DNA of 64,000 nucleotides, from NCBI RefSeq assembly GCF_002844555.1, contig NZ_PJNI01000007.1, positions 62,001 through 126,000 on the forward strand. Direction: 5' to 3'. The stretch comes from Brumimicrobium salinarum (lineage in GTDB: Bacteria; Bacteroidota; Bacteroidia; Flavobacteriales_D; Crocinitomicaceae). The translations under genes and the position numbers were made by a program. Positions within the stretch are counted from its first letter, which is position 1, and each line of letters opens with the position of its first letter. Positions 63,089-64,000 of this stretch are shown here, one piece after another. The notes beneath the pieces were generated by a model that worked only from the letters and a program-made list of their open reading frames with translations, was not told the DNA's origin and did not search any database.

Positions 63089-63216
63089 CAGCACCTAAGA
63101 AAACATGGGGCGGAAAGTGGTTTCCGCAAGGTTCGTACTTCGTGGCTATCTTTGTCACAGGCGGACAGGGAAGTGCTCCGAAAAGCCCCACGTCTCTTAG
63201 CTGCGACACGTTAGGC
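63081..63216 (+). other. attC site 2 (136 bp)
   Basis: Left core box GCGCATAAC (63081-63089) is the exact reverse complement of GTTATGCGC, which starts cassette 2 at 61384-61392. The right core is GTTAGGC (63210-63216), a perfect GTTRRRY. Inner arms include CTAAGAAAACATGGGGC with GCCCCACGTCTCTTAG. Length is identical to attC1. Confidence 0.85.
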
Positions 63217-63240
63217 ACAAGCTAAAAAAGAGAACCGTTA

Positions 63241-64000
63241 ATGATAATAAATGACAAGTCAATAGAGAAACTCAGAGACCTGATAAACGAAGAAACGGAA
63301 TATCGGTCAGGCCCAAAACTTATCGAGTTTTTCAAAGACTTGGGATTCAATGATACTTATGGTCAGGGATTTCCTTCTCGATGGAAATATACAGATGATC
63401 GCCTTCACAAGATTAACGGAAAGCCAGAATTAGATAAGTGTATTAAAAAGTTATTCAACCCAGTTAATTTTATTGGCAAAACTTCTGAACTTGATAACCA
63501 CATCAAAAATCTGAATCAATATTTAGCTTTTGATAAATGGCAAGTAGTCCGAAATGGCACGGAAATAACCTTCAAAAAGACAGATAAGGTTGAACTTCAT
63601 GATGACAATGTAGAACTGAAAGCAGATGATTTTTTAGATAAAGAGTTTGATGATATTTCAATTGATGCTCTAGGTCTAGATTCTATAGTTTCAGAAGTTC
63701 TCAAAATTCGATTCGGAGAGATAAAGAACTGTTTTGCGGCAAAAGCACATTTGTCGGTCATCTTTCTTTCAGGCAGTAGTCTTGAAGGAATACTTCTTGG
63801 AATTGCTTTGAAGTCACCAAAGGAATTTAACCAAGCTAAATCTGCACCTAAAGACAAGGAAGGTAAAGTCAACCAATTTCCTGATTGGACTTTGAGCCAA
63901 CTAATTGACGTTTCGTTTGAAATTGGTCTCATTAAGGATGATGTGAAAAAATTCAGTCATGCACTTCGAGATTTCAGAAACTACATTCACCCATATCAGC
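63241..64000 (+). CDS. Cassette 3 protein, AbiJ-N-like plus HEPN-like (3'-truncated by window edge)
   Basis: 253 codons visible, frame open to the window edge. The N-terminal part (KLIEFFKDLGFNDTYGQGFP, SRWKYTDDRLHKING, KPELDKCIKKLFNPVNFIG) resembles N-terminal domains of AbiJ-type abortive-infection proteins. The C-terminal part ends with LRDFRNYIHPYQ, a HEPN-type Rx6H motif (R243, H250) of RNase toxins. The ATG is 31 bases after the cassette junction. Abortive infection is inference from motif recall. Confidence 0.7.
   Translation, partial: MIINDKSIEKLRDLINEETEYRSGPKLIEFFKDLGFNDTYGQGFPSRWKYTDDRLHKINGKPELDKCIKKLFNPVNFIGKTSELDNHIKNLNQYLAFDKWQVVRNGTEITFKKTDKVELHDDNVELKADDFLDKEFDDISIDALGLDSIVSEVLKIRFGEIKNCFAAKAHLSVIFLSGSSLEGILLGIALKSPKEFNQAKSAPKDKEGKVNQFPDWTLSQLIDVSFEIGLIKDDVKKFSHALRDFRNYIHPYQ

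Larger units (their letters stand above)
59808..64000 (+). mobile_element. Chromosomal integron-like array (integrase remnant plus cassettes)
   Basis: The region contains an integrase C-terminus, a GTT core site (60149), and two 136-bp attC-like palindromes (61255-61390, 63081-63216) that divide it into cassette-sized units of 1,235 and 1,826 bases plus one that runs off the window. All ORFs are on the same strand and each starts 23-30 bases after a core site, as in integron cassettes. Boundaries beyond the window are unknown. Confidence 0.8.

Overview
The window looks like a chromosomal segment of an AT-rich Bacteroidota, most likely order Flavobacteriales. Support: type IX secretion (T9SS) components (PorT, a PorE-like lipoprotein) with two T9SS-sorted cargo proteins, a BamA-like lipoprotein (TamL), bacillithiol deacetylase BshB1, menaquinone genes, type B ribosomal protein L31, and promoters of the TAnnTTTG type. 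A family-level assignment is not safe from this sequence alone.

Layout. 1-7.4 kb: end of a cytochrome c assembly gene, glutathione peroxidase-bshB1, a T9SS cargo protein, a secreted protein and a lipoprotein, rpmE2. 7.5-8.7 kb: about 1.2 kb without genes, carrying a palindromic repeat and the first of three MITE-like elements. 8.7-18.6 kb: a glycine-rich T9SS protein, a TlpA-like thioredoxin, then a tight forward run (aminotransferase, sugar kinase, TrkH, MenG, PorT, FAD protein). 18.8-27.7 kb: a frameshifted methyltransferase, an rRNA methyltransferase, tRNA-Ala(GGC), tamL, pdxH, an M16 peptidase and a sensor kinase. 27.7-36.8 kb: a reverse-strand sulfur cluster (porin, two YeeE/YedE half-permeases, Usp, rhodanese lipoprotein, metallo-beta-lactamase/rhodanese persulfide dioxygenase-like enzyme, thiol methyltransferase-like enzyme, flavin monooxygenase-like enzyme, SulP). 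37-42.6 kb: an accessory zone with a heptamer-repeat gene, a decaying tandem lipoprotein family, gene fragments and a four-helix-bundle gene inside inverted repeats. 42.6-50.4 kb: queE, porE-like, ubiA-like, maf, dnaJ-like, menE, thioredoxin and CoA-transferase genes. 50.6-59.8 kb: a segment bracketed by two inverted MITE copies, with many ATTCGTAATT arrays, a TonB receptor, a second four-helix-bundle gene, a sugar dehydrogenase and tex.

The main discovery is at 59.8-64 kb: a chromosomal integron-like array. A tyrosine-recombinase C-terminal fragment, cut off exactly at a MITE end, is followed by three cassette-like units. They are separated by two imperfect palindromes, both 136 bp long and both ending in GTT-type core sites. 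The left core box of each palindrome is complementary to the first bases of its own cassette (9/9 and 8/9 bases), which is the hallmark of integron attC sites. The cassettes encode an unknown protein, a receiver-like plus histidine-kinase-like pair, and a probable AbiJ-N/HEPN protein running off the window. This suggests a defence-type cargo.

Several single-base frameshifts lie at or near homopolymers (about 19257, 41066 and 46233) and may be real decay or assembly errors. No CRISPR array, rRNA gene or complete transposase was seen.
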